A DNA stretch of 64,000 nucleotides. Origin: Paratinospora sagittata. Its lineage: Eukaryota; Streptophyta; Magnoliopsida; Ranunculales; Menispermaceae. Made by a program: the position numbers and the translations under genes. Of this stretch, positions 11,301-22,128 are shown piece by piece. The stretch spans positions 41,170,623-41,234,622 of the forward strand of contig CM069592.1 in assembly GCA_035771175.1 (NCBI GenBank). Reading direction: 5' to 3'. The notes under the pieces are model-generated. The model worked only from the letters and a program-made list of their open reading frames with translations, was not told where the DNA came from and made no database searches. Numbering within the stretch: position 1 is the stretch's first letter; each line of letters starts with the position of its first letter.

Positions 11301-14300
11301 AATATACCACTTATTATTTCAAAAAAGAATCTAGTAGAGCATAGAGGGAGAAAGCAGATTCATACAAACCACACCGTGTAGTAGGAAAATGCTTTGTTAA
11401 GTTGAGTTTGCAACCAAGAAAACAGAAAGAAAGAAAGAAAGAAAGAAAGAAAATGAAACCTACCTCAAACATGACAATAAGGAGATAAAAGGGGGAGAAA
11501 TGAAGAAAGAATGCAGTGCAACTGCTTTACAACCATCAAAAGACAAAATGCTAAATTCAACTTGCACGTTAATAATCACTTATCACTCCTCGTTCAAAAT
11601 TATATAAGATGAAACCAACAAACAGAACAAAGCATAGAAAATCAAAACATATTAGAGAAGGAACAAACTAGAATAACATACCACTCAAAGAGTCGTCATC
11701 CAAAATCATGGCCAACGCATAATCATAAAAGGGAACCTGTCCTTGTAAACCACATAAATTAAAATCGTCTTGTATATAATCCTCGTCAACTTCACAAAGA
11801 AGTTCATTTCCTCTCAACCCACAGTACCAAGAGATCCACGATGAATCATCTCCCTCTGAACTGTTCAAATCTGTCTCCTCACTTCCTGTATCAGAAATCT
11901 CTGCAAATATGCAGAGGCAATCAAAAAGTAAAAAAGAAGGGATCAGAGAGGGAGAGTATCTAGATCATTTAGAAAATGAGGTTGAGCAAATGTAGATGGT
12001 TCAAGCAAGGTTCGAAACTTCGATTTCGCCCGACACTTCGACCTTTAAAAATCAGAATTAATTCGGGGAAGTTTGAGAAGTCTTGGAGAATTATTGTAAA
12101 AATTCACCATCTTAGAGAAGTTTAAAGAATTTCTATATAAATGTTAAAATATGCATAATTACTATTAGAAATGATGAAAACAAATATAAATAGATACTTT
12201 TCACATATAAAAGTATAAATATAATCGGTTGAAACATGTGTTTTTACATTAACATTGTTTAACGCACATCCAAGGATCGAAAATTCGATTTCAACTTGAC
12301 TTCGGTCACTTGAAAATTGGAATTAATTTGGAGAAGTTTAATTTAACATGGAGAATTTTTGTAAAAATTTCCTAATTAGAGAAGTTCAGAGAATTTTTTT
12401 ATATATGCTTAAATATATAGATTTATTGAGTATAAGCTAAAAAACTAATATAAATAAACACTTTTAATTCATAAAAATACCAATAAGTGACCTAACAAAA
12501 TCAATCTTATTAAGTGGGTTGCTGAATTTGAAATGGTGACTTTTGGTCTTAATTTATTTTCTTTGTTTTGATATTTAGTTTTTTGATGGCTTGCTTCTCA
12601 ACCATATACTTTGCTAGTTTGAATCTCATCATGCTTAATTTATTAGTTTATTATTTAAATGTATTATTTTTTAATCTTGTTTTATAAGAGTTAACTAAAA
12701 GAAGATGACTTTCGAAACTTTTTTAATTTATTTTTAAGTTTTTATCTTATTTCAACTTTATTTATTTATTTTTTTTTGCTTCTTTTCTTCTCTTTTTGGT
12801 AAAGCATATCTCATAAACTACATAATTTGTTAGCTTATTAAATTATTTTTTAAAATTTATATTGCTATGTTGGTTGATGAAGTTGAAAATAATACATAAT
12901 TATTGATATTTTTTTGTTTTTATTAATGAAATAACATTTTTTTACTTCTTTGTCGAATTTCATCGAATTTTGTTGAATTTTATCGAATTTTATCGAATTT
13001 ATTGTCGAATTTTTGCATTTTTGAATTGAAAAATAGAAATTTTATTGAAGTTTATCGAATTTTGTCGAATTTTATCGAACTATTTCGGCAAATTTTTGTA
13101 TTTTTTATTTTACATCCACTTCGCACTTCGATGGTAAGAAAAGAGAAATAATTCGTAGAAATTCGCCGAATTTCAGAGAATTTTCAAACCATGGGTTCAA
13201 GCAAAATTCAAGTTCATGAGCTATTCTTCGTACCATAAGATGAAAATAAATAAAATAAAACCTTTTTTTAAAAATGGCCATATGATTCATTGATATTGAA
13301 TGCGTGGACAACAATCGGACATGTATTTCAAAGTTTTTCATGACTACTGACTGAATGATATTTTTCATGCCTAAATGTAAGGGAGCTCTCCTTCATCTGA
13401 AATTCAATTGATGTGATTCAATCATTCATGATCCAAGGAATGTTTAAAGATATGGTAAAAAAAAAAAAACATTTCATGCAGTTGTGTCACATGTGAACAA
13501 TTAATAGAATCTAGCAATCAATTAGGACAATGAAAATGAAATAAAACCAACATGCATTGAGATGAAGCACTCATACCATAATGTTGTGCAGAATTAAGAA
13601 GCTCTCTTGCACATTTATATGTTAATTTGCAGCATATCGTCAAGTTTGTAACACAAGAAACCACAAAATAGTTGCAAACCCACAGACATAAATATGGCAT
13701 GGAAATTGGATGAAACCATTGATCCAAGCACAAGATAAGTATATAAAATTACAATTGCATGAATTGGGATGGCTATTGCTAAATGTTCAAAAGTGTCAAA
13801 CACTCGCTACTCGCCATAGGGTGTCCTATATAAACATAGAATAACATTGACAAATTCGCTAGGAGATAAAAGCATATATGTTGCAATCTAAACTGACATC
13901 AATACATCTTAATTGCCGCAAAGGGACTATTTTAACCTTATGAAAAAGAAATTACACAGCTATGAAGAAGATTAATTAGTGCGTGTTTACAAGAATAAAC
14001 CTCTAGGTGGGGAAGAGTCTTGCCGCTCCTAAGCAAGCTAGTTCTCTTTAAAATCAAGGCCTACAAAGACCTCTAATATTCGTGTATCTGTCCCATCTAG
14101 CGTTCATGTATATCAAAGTCGATGATAAGGCCTCATGGCAATTAAAATGCACATGATTCAACAACCAGGTTGATGTAGAGACATTTATCCCATGTGGGTG
14201 GTCTCTACCTCCCACTAGTTTAAGCTTTTGACTCCCTGCATCATATGGTATCAAAGCCACAAACCATTGCTACCTTCCCCCTGCTGATAGAAGTACCTTT

Positions 14301-15011
14301 TCAAGGTGAGATCATTTCAAAGGGGAATGTCTAATATAGAGACATTTATTCCACATCAGTTGAGTTTACAACTTCCTCTTCTATCCATTAGCTTAAGCAT
14401 TTGGAAGGGTATGCTCCCGCATCAAAATTCCAACACAACAACATAAACTGAAGGAAATCTCCCTTTGGAGAATAAAGGAGTGGACAAGGAAAATGTAAAA
14501 TAAGTATACGGGAACAAATAAAGGCAAAGTTAAGAAACGAAATCTCTTTGCCACTTCCAAATGGGGCAACATGATTCTAAATAATACAAGCTAGAGCTCA
14601 AAAAGTTGTCCATATGAGATTTACCTCAACTTTTTTAGAATAAAATAGAAGGGCTATGGAAGCTGGACTTCAGAAAAGTGATACACATCTTGCCATCGTT
14701 ATGTATCAGGCCATAATGCAACAACTGGGTATAAGATATAACTAAGCATGGGAAGAATAACCTGATCGAATTCAACGTCATACTTTATGTTACTCTTTTC
14801 ATCTTCTATTACGATGAGAAAAAGGAAAGAACTTAACGATACCTGCGGGGGGGGGAATTGGAGCACTCGGCTTAGTCTCCTTGGTCACTGGCGCAGAAGT
14901 AGAAGCGCTCTCGGACCGTCTTTTCGTAGCTATGACTGATGTAATTGGAGACTTAGAATTAGAGTTGGATCCGGTGGCTATCACACGAGAAGAAGCTCCA
15001 TTTTTCAACAT
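5354..15011 (-). CDS. CKB: Protein kinase CK2 regulatory subunit beta, spliced, 3' end outside window
   Basis: Regulatory beta subunit of the CK2 Ser/Thr kinase; it dimerises through a zinc finger and docks the catalytic alpha subunits in nucleus and cytosol. Exons: 15011-14843 (Ser/Thr/Pro-rich N-tail), 11900-11682 (core with [20 protein letters not shown] and [19 protein letters not shown]), 5712-5603 ([18 protein letters not shown]) and 5519-5354 (FGRCPRFWC through [15 protein letters not shown]). All junctions are GT-AG and phases match (1, 1, 0). Zinc ligands C-x4-C and C-x2-C fall near residues 178, 183, 206 and 209. The ATG at 15011 is the first after an in-frame upstream stop. About 221 codons are present; plant homologues are near 280, and the C-terminal dimer segment is not found down to base 1, so it should lie further left. 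Substitutions around the zinc finger suggest a diverged paralogue. Family call is firm; exon borders are read by eye. Confidence 0.9.
6150..7030 (-). repeat. Unclassified AT-rich interspersed repeat, inverted copy A
   Basis: Reverse complement of this segment aligns by eye with 12,270-13,110. Shared blocks include GGTCACTTGAAAATTGGAAT, ATTAGAGAAGTT, GTGACCTAACAAA-like, ACATAATTTGTTAGCTT, and runs of GAATTT(C/T)(A/G)TC. Identity is imperfect with indels, and copy A carries an A22 insertion near 6261. It has no coding capacity; class unknown. Both copies lie in CK2 beta introns on either side of exon 2. Confidence 0.65.
7510..7830 (-). mobile_element. RTE-type LINE 3' end (C-terminal RT tail)
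   Basis: Minus-strand frame shows the end of plant RTE proteins: [20 protein letters not shown], then [10 protein letters not shown] and [17 protein letters not shown], followed by the 3' segment that on the plus strand reads CAACTACATGGGGTCGAC. The frame is open over 92 codons, but the reverse transcriptase core is absent. Confidence 0.8.
7985..8140 (+). mobile_element. Diverged Au-like SINE
   Basis: tRNA-like order on the plus strand: TATGACCTAAAGGTCAAGGG then TTCAAATTC (B box), an AGCCT block, GGCAAGACTATGTAT, and CCCCAAACCCCGCAATGGTG with a pyrimidine-rich end. The same order recurs at 52,440-52,550 and 60,728-60,870, which supports a family of interspersed copies. Confidence 0.5.
8546..9480 (-). 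mobile_element. L1-type LINE 3' half of ORF2 end, antisense
   Basis: Minus-strand frames give a terminal [20 protein letters not shown] motif and the upstream [12 protein letters not shown] motif with a zf-RVT region before it (about 8,950-9,150). A T tract at about 8546-8570 is the poly-A tail of the minus-strand copy. Frames are broken in several places. Confidence 0.7.
9660..9855 (+). mobile_element. L1-type LINE 3' tail
   Basis: Plus strand encodes [20 protein letters not shown] followed by untranslated sequence and an end like CTTGTTTCTTGTCAAAAAGAAAC, the same tail form seen in the other L1 copies here. 5'-truncated fragment. Confidence 0.5.
10600..10960 (+). mobile_element. RTE-type LINE reverse transcriptase remnant
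   Basis: Plus strand shows [18 protein letters not shown], corresponding to the FADDIVLIDE catalytic block of RTE reverse transcriptase with one Asp replaced by Asn, then [15 protein letters not shown] and [12 protein letters not shown] of the C-terminal part. Stops and frameshifts interrupt it; inactive. Confidence 0.6.
11901..14842 (-). other. CK2 beta intron 1 (about 2.9 kb)
   Basis: Lies between exons 2 and 1 on the minus strand with GT at 14842-14841 and AG at 11902-11901 in gene orientation. It holds repeat copy B (12,000-13,200). The remainder, 13,200-14,840, is AT-rich with small ORFs and no recognised domain. Confidence 0.7.
12000..13200 (+). repeat. Unclassified AT-rich interspersed repeat, copy B
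   Basis: About 1.2 kb in CK2 beta intron 1. It begins GGTTCGAAACTTCGATTTCG near 12,010 and ends with a region reading GGTTTGAAAATTCTCTGAAA on the other strand near 13,190, hinting at loose terminal inverted repeats. Positions 12,009-12,240 and 12,270-12,480 are diverged direct copies about 263 bp apart. The part 12,950-13,100 is a degenerate array of TCGAATTT(T/C)A units. Portions match the inverted copy at 6,150-7,030. Confidence 0.6.
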
Positions 15012-15423
15012 TATCAGTCGATTGGAAACAGTGAGTACGGTAACACAATCACAACCTTCCCCGACTAAAACACGGTTTCTTCAGCTATTCCACCGCCAAC
15101 TTCCAATATCACCGATTAACTAATTCCTTGCCCACTTCCTCTTGCCCTAAACTTGCCTTCTCAAACCATTAAACACTACTCTGATTCCTGAAGGTCCATC
15201 AATCAGCTTATGGCTCGACGGAGCAACTGAGAGTTGGGTGGAGATACAATAGACAATTTATCGTAAGCCTTGTACGGTCCAGATTCCCCCCTGTGATTCT
15301 TCACGTCTTTCAAACTTTCTGGGCCGAACTCAAGTTATAACCCACAACAGCTAATCCATAGAAAACTACGGCTCCGACGCAAGCCCTATCACCCTCTCCC
15401 CTTCCGCTATTCTCTTACTTTAA
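15012..15423 (-). promoter_or_regulatory. 5' leader and probable promoter flank of the CK2 beta gene
   Basis: Lies directly upstream of the CK2 beta start codon on the minus strand, less AT-rich than the introns, and without transposon signatures. An in-frame stop (TGA) precedes the start ATG without an intervening ATG, so this is leader or promoter rather than coding sequence. No TATA box or transcription start could be assigned with confidence. A transposon-like inverted-repeat element begins at 15424 and marks the distal limit. Confidence 0.4.
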
Positions 15424-16118
15424 TGGCCCGTTTGACAGCCCAATAGGATGGGAAAGAGCTATTTGTAGCTCTTATTCTATATTTAGAAATGAGTTGAAAT
15501 GAGATAAAAATTATCCCACCTTAAGTTCTTCAACCATTTATCCTGCCACTTTTTTTTTCTCCTCCTCCTCGTCTTCTTTCTTCTTTTTCTTCTTCTTCTT
15601 CTTCTTCTTCTGCATATTTTTTCTTTAAAAAAAAAATTATCAACTGGTTTTGATCTAATCCCAAACACACCAAACATAGGATTAAAAATAGGTTCGTTTG
15701 ATACGCGGGATAAGATAAAATTATTTTTGTAGGATTACATAGAACATGATATGATAGGATTAAAAATAGTGTAATCATATATTTGGAATTGAAATCAAAA
15801 AATAATTAAAATTTAAAAATTTATATTAAAAAAAAGGAAAATCCTGATTTTGCAATCGCAAAACCAGGGCTGGTCTTGCAAATAGCAAAACCAGAACGTT
15901 GGCTTTGCAAACCAGCTGAGTTTTTTTTTTTTTTTAAGAAGAAATATGCATGAAGAAGAAAAAGAAAAAGAAGAGCATAAGAAGAAGAAGACGAAAAAAA
16001 AGAAAAAATACATATGGTGAGGTGGAATAATTTTTATCCCATCTCACCTCACCTCCAAACACATAAATATGACTAAAAATAGTCATATTCTGTCCAATCT
16101 CGGCTGTCAAATGGCTCC
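15424..16118. mobile_element. MITE-like element with TAA target duplication
   Basis: Left end TGGCCCGTTTGACAGCC and right end GGCTGTCAAATGGCTCC are imperfect inverted repeats. Each is bordered by TAA (15421-15423 and 16119-16121), as expected for Tourist/PIF-Harbinger insertions. Inside are inverted pieces (GGGATAAGATAAAATTATTT near 15,707 against AATAATTTTTATCCCATCT near 16,025), a (CTT)n microsatellite near 15,560-15,612 and an AG-rich stretch. It could be two nested MITEs. No transposase. Confidence 0.5.
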
Positions 16119-16138
16119 TAAATAAATAAATAATATTC

Positions 16139-16260
16139 AAATCTTGAGATTTTAATGAAAGGGTCAATTGACTTCAATACAACATTATACTATAATACAA
16201 ATTCGGGAGAGTTTTGTTTCTGTCGAGTTTTCCAAAATCTTGAGATTTTAATGAAAGGGG
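16139..16260 (+). repeat. Short tandem duplication, two units about 93 bp apart
   Basis: The block AAATCTTGAGATTTTAATGA, continuing AAGGG, occurs near 16,138 and again near 16,235. The duplicated unit lies just outside the left end of the MULE and includes the 53-bp sequence repeated on the far side of that element. Confidence 0.6.
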
Positions 16261-16388
16261 TTGGAGTTATCTAATATAACATTATGTAATAGTTGAGGAG
16301 GCAACTCCTCTTGGCTATTTGACAAAAATAGTCACGATTTTTTTTTATATCTTAAAATAGGCAGTAAAATATTATATACCCACATCTA

Positions 16389-16433
16389 GGCAACATTTGG
16401 ATAGCTGGACAGCCAAGCTGTCCAAATGTTGCC
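16389..16433. repeat. Hairpin in left MULE end
   Basis: GGCAACATTTGGATAGCTGG is followed within a few bases by its near-complement AGCTGTCCAAATGTTGCC, giving a stem of about 18-20 bp with a short loop. The same structure recurs at the right end (25,322-25,367). Confidence 0.75.
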
Positions 16434-16563
16434 CAAATTGTTCACGTTGGTTTTTTTTTTTAAGATTAACACAGTTCAAGAGGCGGCACTGTTAAAAAAA
16501 AAACTGTTTGACAAATTTTCCATCAAAATTTAAAAGGATCATTGAGATATTTTGATGTATGTC

Positions 16564-16734
16564 GCCCATTGAATGGGCTGCATACATGAAAATTAAAACA
16601 ACAACCCTCTCAGAGCGTCGCGGCGTTGCAATTGTTTTAATTTTCATCTATGTCGCCCGTTCAATGGGCAACATACATCAAAATTATTCTGCTCCCCCCT
16701 AATTTTGTTACCAGGTGCCGCCCATTCAATGGGC
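16564..16734. repeat. Left subterminal palindrome cluster, 3 sites
   Basis: Cores at 16564-16578 (GCCCATTGAATGGGC), 16655-16669 (GCCCGTTCAATGGGC) and 16720-16734 (GCCCATTCAATGGGC), each followed by a CATAC or CATCC motif. The first two are linked by an inverted pair ATGAAAATTAAAACAA / TTGTTTTAATTTTCAT. A candidate transposase-binding or folding array; function not shown by the sequence. Confidence 0.8.
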
Positions 16735-19700
16735 AACATCCATCTTAAAAAAAAAAAATCATAAATCAATAAACCAAATCGCAGAAAGGGGGTTAAAAAC
16801 CCTTTTCTCCGAATCGCGTTAAGGGTAAAAACCCTTAACGATGTTCACTGTAAACGGTAAAAACGAGAAGAAGAAGAGGCGCTGTAAAAATAAAATAAAA
16901 AAATCAAAAAAAAACGAGAAAACACTCACGCCGTCTCCAGCGTCTTCTCTCCGGCAACATCTTCCCTCTGGCAGCGGTTCTCCCTGGTCTCCTCTCCGGC
17001 ATCTTCCTTTATCTCTTTGACATTCATCATATTTAGTTTGATTATGTTCCAATCTTTTTTTAGTCGGAAGTAACTATTTTTTTAGGGTTTAATTGATTTT
17101 GGATATGTTTATTTAATCATTGTTATTATTATTTTTGACTATTTTATCTCCGACATTCAACATATTTAGATTGATTGTATTCTTACCTTTTTTTTAGTTG
17201 AAAGTAACTAATTTTTCTAGGATTTTAGAGTTTTAATGATTTTAGAGATGTTTATTTAATCATTATTGTTGTTCTTGTTCTTGTTAGTTTTGACTAATTT
17301 TTTAGGTTTTTTTTTATTTTAAAGATCTTGATTCAATGTTTGTTGTTGTTGTGTTTGATTTTGGTAAAGATGTTCTAGTTTTTTGACTTCAAAGTAGAAT
17401 AGTAACAATATTATAATAATTTAATATTAGCTAGCACAAAAAAAGAACTTTGAGTATTAATATTCAAGGACTGTTTTTAATTTTTTTCGGTTTTTGCTAA
17501 TTTTTAATATATTTGATGATCTTATTATCACGCACATGACATGAGATCCGAGATAATCCAATTGAATCAATCTATTTCAATTCGATTTTGAATTTATTAA
17601 ATTTTGGTCTAGCATGACTCTTTTTTTTAACTTGATATAATTTTATCATTAAATTATTTAAAGTATTGTATTTATATAGTTCATTATATATATAATTTAA
17701 GTCCTACATTGTTGATGTTTAGGGTACATTATGGATGACAAAATCGTCTCGATTATATGTTACATGAATGGAGATATGTACATGGACCTAATAAAGTTGA
17801 CTATAGTTGTGGGCCTTCTACTGGTATTATAGTTAAAATGAGAGTAAATATTAATGAATTGGAACGTGTTATACGGAGGCATTGTCAATAGACCGTCAAT
17901 CGACACGGTTAAGTATGATGTATTGCTACCCAATTTTTTTAAGAAGTGGGACATATTTTTTCAAGCCCTTGCCAATTTTCAATGATCAAAGTATATAATT
18001 CATGTGACAAGTTGTGTCTCAATTTCCACCTCCTAATACTATATAGATGTACTTGGCTATTCAACATATTACTGCGGATGAAGGTCCTAGTGTGCAACCA
18101 GCCTTACAGAGTGATCATAGTCAACCGACGTATCACAACGAAGATAAGATGATACATAATAGGGTACGGGATGGTGATGCAAGAGATGAAATGGTTGGTG
18201 GCGACACTATACCAAAAGTTTTCACTTAATCTCAACCATTTGAGGCTACAAACGAGAGTGATTTTGATGAACTTAGCGTGGATAATGAGAACAAAGAGGA
18301 CGATGCCCATGTAGATGACCTAGTGCAGGGCATACATGATCCTTCTTATGATCCACCCGGTTCACTTGAGGACGTGATTGATGAAGATGCACTTGTTGTC
18401 GAACCAAGAACAGGAGTAGAAACCATGTTTGGGTATGAGGTACCAACTCCGATATACTACAATATAGACTTCAATGCAGTTAATGTGACAGCTGACGAGC
18501 ATTTGTTGCGGGGTAGGGCCTGTCAAAACTACATTGGTGAATTGTATAAAGGACTGAGGTTTAACAGTAAAAATGACTTACAAAATACAGTGAAACAATA
18601 TTGTATTAAGAATCACCAAGAATTTGTAGTTATTGACTCTGATAGAAAATCTTGGGTTGTGTTTTGCAAGCAAGCAAGCGATGGTTGCAAATGGATGTTG
18701 CGTGCGTGCAAACACAAGTCACATGGTCTTTGGGAGGTTACTAAGTACCATGCAACTCACACATATGTTTATGAAGGATTATCACAAGATCATTCCCAAC
18801 TCAATTCTAACTTGATATGTGCAGAGGTCTTTAATTTGGTTCATCGAGAGCCAAGCATTTCTGTAGCTACTTCACACCAGACCATGAGAGACAAATTTGG
18901 ATATGACGTTCACTATAAAAGGGTATGGCAAGCTAAGATAAAAGCTTTTGTGAAGATTTTTGGTGACTGGGAAACATCATATCCGATGCTTCGTAAGTGG
19001 AAAGATGTGCTTGGACAAACGAATCCAGGGACACAAGTATAATTAAATGAAAGTCCACTACAAGAGGGATTAGTGGAGTTCAAGCGATTTTTTGGGGCAT
19101 TTGGACCTTGCATGGAAGGTTTCAAATATTGTAGACCCATTATTCAAATTGATGACACCCATTTATATGGAAAGTATGAGGCAAAGCACTTGATAGCAAC
19201 ATCAGTCAATAGTAACGGACATGTCTTCTCGCTTGCATTTGCCATTGTAACAAACGAATCAACAGATTCATGGGGCTGGTTCATGAAATAATTGCGCTCA
19301 TGTGTAACTGATAGAACTGGGATTTGTGTGATATCTGACCGACATCATGGAATAAAAATTGCAATGAAACGACCTTCTAATGGTTGGTGCGAGCCTCTTG
19401 GGCACCATAGGTATTGTTTGCGTCATGTGGCTAGCAATTTGAATACAAAGTTTAAGAACAAGGAATTAAAAGAATTAGTAATGCAAGCTGGCAAACAACA
19501 CCAAGTCCGAAAGTTCAATGCATATGTAGATCGTATCAAAACATTGAATCCCGAAGCTCATGGATGGCATTCCAAGATTGATAAAAAAAAATGGACACAA
19601 GCATACGATGAGGGTTATCGATATGCTTGGATGACTACAAACCTCATAGGTATGATGTTTATACATTATTTTCATCTAATTATTTCTTACTGCAATATAA

Positions 19701-20223
19701 AATTCAAAACCTTTTTCGTTTACTTCAATGCAGAGTGTTTCAATGGTGTGCTCAAAAGTGCTACAATGTTGCCAATATGTGTTTTAGTTCAAATGACTTT
19801 CTATCGGTGCATTGCATACTTTGAATCAAGGAGAAAAGTGTACGAGGAAGCTTTGCAACAAGGTCAGACGTATACTACCTATGGCAATGACGTTGCTCAA
19901 TCGATGGCATAAAGAATCAAAGGCACATCAAGTAACACTTATTGATAGGGTGCAAGGAGAATTTGAGGTGATGATTGGTCGTAGTGTGTTTTATATGGAT
20001 AGGGGCAACCATAAGCAAGTTGTGAATCTCTCTAATAGGACTTGCAGTTGTCAGAAATGGCGGTGTTTTGGCATTCCTTGCTCGCATGTCCTTGTTGTGT
20101 GCTCCTTTGCAAGAATTAATCAATAGGGTTACGTGGAAGAGTGTTATCGATGGAATACTTTTATAAGATGCTACTCTGCTTCTTTTAGAGGCATCCCACA
20201 TGAAGACTATTGGCTATCGGTGA

Positions 20224-21400
20224 TGTCACACCCTGGGTTGCACAGCGTGCCCCCTACCCAGGTGCGGGCGCACCCCCTCGGGGCGAACGCCTAGCCATTA
20301 TGGATCCATAATATTGTCTCATCCCGGTACAGCCACCGCCACACAAGGACGTCTCTTGTACCCGAGATCATTTGTATGCCACTATCATGAATAGTGCAGG
20401 GCCTCCCTAGGAATCGAACTCGTAACCTCCCTTAAGGAGTTAGATTTCGCATTCCTAGTCGCCACTGGGTAGGGGGCACGCTGTGCAACCCAGGGTGTGA
20501 CAAAAAGGCCTTATATATACATGAGGCCTTTTTGTCACACCCTGGGTTGCACAGCGTGCCCCCTACCCAGTGCGGGCGCACCCCCTCGGGGCGAACGCCT
20601 AGCCATTATGTATCCATAATATTGTCCCATCCCGGTACAGCCACCGCCACACAAGGACGTCTCTTGTACCCGAGATCATTTGTCTGCCACTATTCATGAA
20701 TAGTGCAAGGCCTCCTTAGGAATCGAACTCGTAACCTCCCTTAAGGAGTTAGATTTTGCATTCCTAGTAACCACTGAGCCAATGGTTCAATGGCTACCTA
20801 GGATGCGAATTCAGACTCCTTGAAGGGGAGGTCTCGAGTTCGATCCCCGGGGGAGGCCCCCTTTGTGGACAAATAATCCTAGGTACAAGAGACGTTCTTG
20901 TGTGGCGGTGGCTGTACCAAGATAGGACAATATTGTGTTATATAGCCCCTATATACATGAGGCCTTTTTGTCACACCCTGGGTTGCACAGCTTGCCCCCT
21001 ACCCAGGTGCGGGTGCACCCCCTCGGGGCGAACGCCTAAGCCATTATGGATCCATAATATTGTCACATCTAGCGGAATTTGCGATACCCAACAGGGCCCT
21101 AGTAACCGACTAGATCATTTACCCCCACTATTCATGAATAGTGAAGGGCCTCCCCCAGAATCGAACTCGAGACCTCCCTTAAGGAGTCTAATTTCACATT
21201 ATGAGTAACCAGTGGGGGAGGCCCTTTACTATTCATGAGTGAATAGTAGGGACAAATAATCGTTTCGATGTAGACCAGCTGCGGTTGGGTTGCTACATGG
21301 CGATAGGATAATATTATGTGGTACTATGGCTAGGCATTCGCCCCGAGGGGGTGCGCCCGCACCTGGGTAGGGGGCACGCTGTGCAACCCAGGGTGTGACA
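20224..21400. mobile_element. Composite fold-back element inside the MULE transposase, 5-bp target duplication
   Basis: Begins TGTCACACCCTGGGTTGCAC and ends with the exact inverted form GTGCAACCCAGGGTGTGACA. It is flanked by GGTGA at 20,219-20,223 and 21,401-21,405, and removing it plus one GGTGA rejoins the transposase frame. Internally three related units start at 20,224, 20,533 and 20,969. The first (to 20,502) and third (to 21,400) are palindromic with closing inverted ends; the second lacks its right terminus. Arms contain tRNA-like promoter boxes (TGGCTCAGTGG and GAGTTCGAT(T/C)CC) in both orientations. No protein is encoded. Class uncertain: fold-back/MITE or inverted SINE-derived. Confidence 0.75.
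20513..20969 (+). repeat. Duplicated junction ATATACATGAGGCCTTTTTG before units 2 and 3
   Basis: The 20-base sequence ending just before TGTCACACC occurs at about 20,513-20,532 and again at about 20,949-20,968. The end of unit 1 continues as AAAAAGGCC, the inverse of this junction. This indicates that units 2 and 3 arose by segmental duplication inside the composite rather than by independent insertion. Confidence 0.7.
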
Positions 21401-22128
21401 GGTGACATATTTTTTAGTACTCCGACCACCTATACTCACGAAACGTAAAAAAATGACGGCCAGTTTCGAAGAGGATTAGAAATGGGATGGGCTGGCGCGA
21501 ACCAAGTGAGAAGATCTTATGTGGACATTGTCATCAACGTGGACATAACAGGAGAAAATGTCCAAGCTTGCGGGGAGAGCAAGCTTCCACGAACCCATAA
21601 CATGTGCTAATTGTAACGTGAGATATATTGTAATGTTGTAACCATGTGACTCTTATGGGTGTGCCCTGTAATGTTATAAACTTTATCTTTTATGTATATG
21701 CATTGTGAATTTCTAATAAAAGTTTTGGCGTGAGTATGTGCTATAATGTTGTTATGCGTTTCTTTTTTATGTGCATGCACTGTTCATTTTATAATTATAT
21801 AGAGCAACACCGGTTGTAATCAATTGTTAACTCTTTGCATTTGCAACAAATATGGATCCCGGTCTGTCTAATCGTCATTCATCTGACCATTGGAGTTTCA
21901 CCATTATACTAGTGCGCTTTGTGATTTTTTGATGAGTCATGTTAAATATCACGATTAGGGTTTTTTTTATGACAAAAGTGATTTTTTTTAGGTGGTGTGG
22001 ATCTCGATCCATCTGATCATTTTGTCCCATTGTCTCGTATATAATATAGATTTTAACTTGGAATATTTTGTATGACGAAAGTAAATTGTACACGCCTCGT
22101 AATATTTTTACTTGTCTTTGCAGGTAGT

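Larger units (their letters stand above)
5713..11681 (-). other. CK2 beta intron 2 (about 6.0 kb)
   Basis: Bounded by CK2 beta exons 3 and 2 with GT-AG borders on the minus strand. It contains one arm of a long inverted repeat (about 6,150-7,030), RTE LINE pieces, an Au-like SINE, two L1 tails and simple (GAAA)n repeats. Other ORFs in it, such as plus-strand 5825-6118, are Lys/Asn-rich translations of A-rich DNA with no domain. Stretches 9,860-10,590 and 10,960-11,660 show nothing else. Confidence 0.75.
17731..21600 (+). pseudogene. MuDR-type MULE transposase, broken
   Basis: Order of domains: degenerate N-terminal region (17,731-18,000), MuDR DNA-binding domain (about 18,520-18,800, with CKWMLRACKHKSHGLWEVTK and HATHTY), MULE catalytic domain (19,073-19,600, IQIDDTHLYGKY and ISDRHHGIK carrying two of the expected acidic residues), SWIM zinc finger (20,042-20,100, CSCQKWRCFGIPCSHVLV) and a terminal zinc knuckle CGHCHQRGHNRRKC (21,520-21,561) with stop at 21,598. 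A GT-AG intron of 84 bp lies at 19,650-19,733. Breaks: in-frame TAA at 18,227, 19,040 and 19,289, a frameshift near 19,915, TAG at 20,124, and a 1,177-bp fold-back insertion at 20,224. Would have cut and joined element ends in the nucleus; cannot now make a full protein. Confidence 0.9.

Noticed and set aside
15483..15778. Arg/Glu-rich minus-strand ORFs resembling nuclear proteins
   Set aside because: They translate a (CTT)n/(CTC)n microsatellite inside a MITE-like element.
20770..20860. Possible tRNA genes in the fold-back region
   Set aside because: A and B boxes are present, but no full cloverleaf with acceptor stem and anticodon arm can be formed; they belong to a repeated element.
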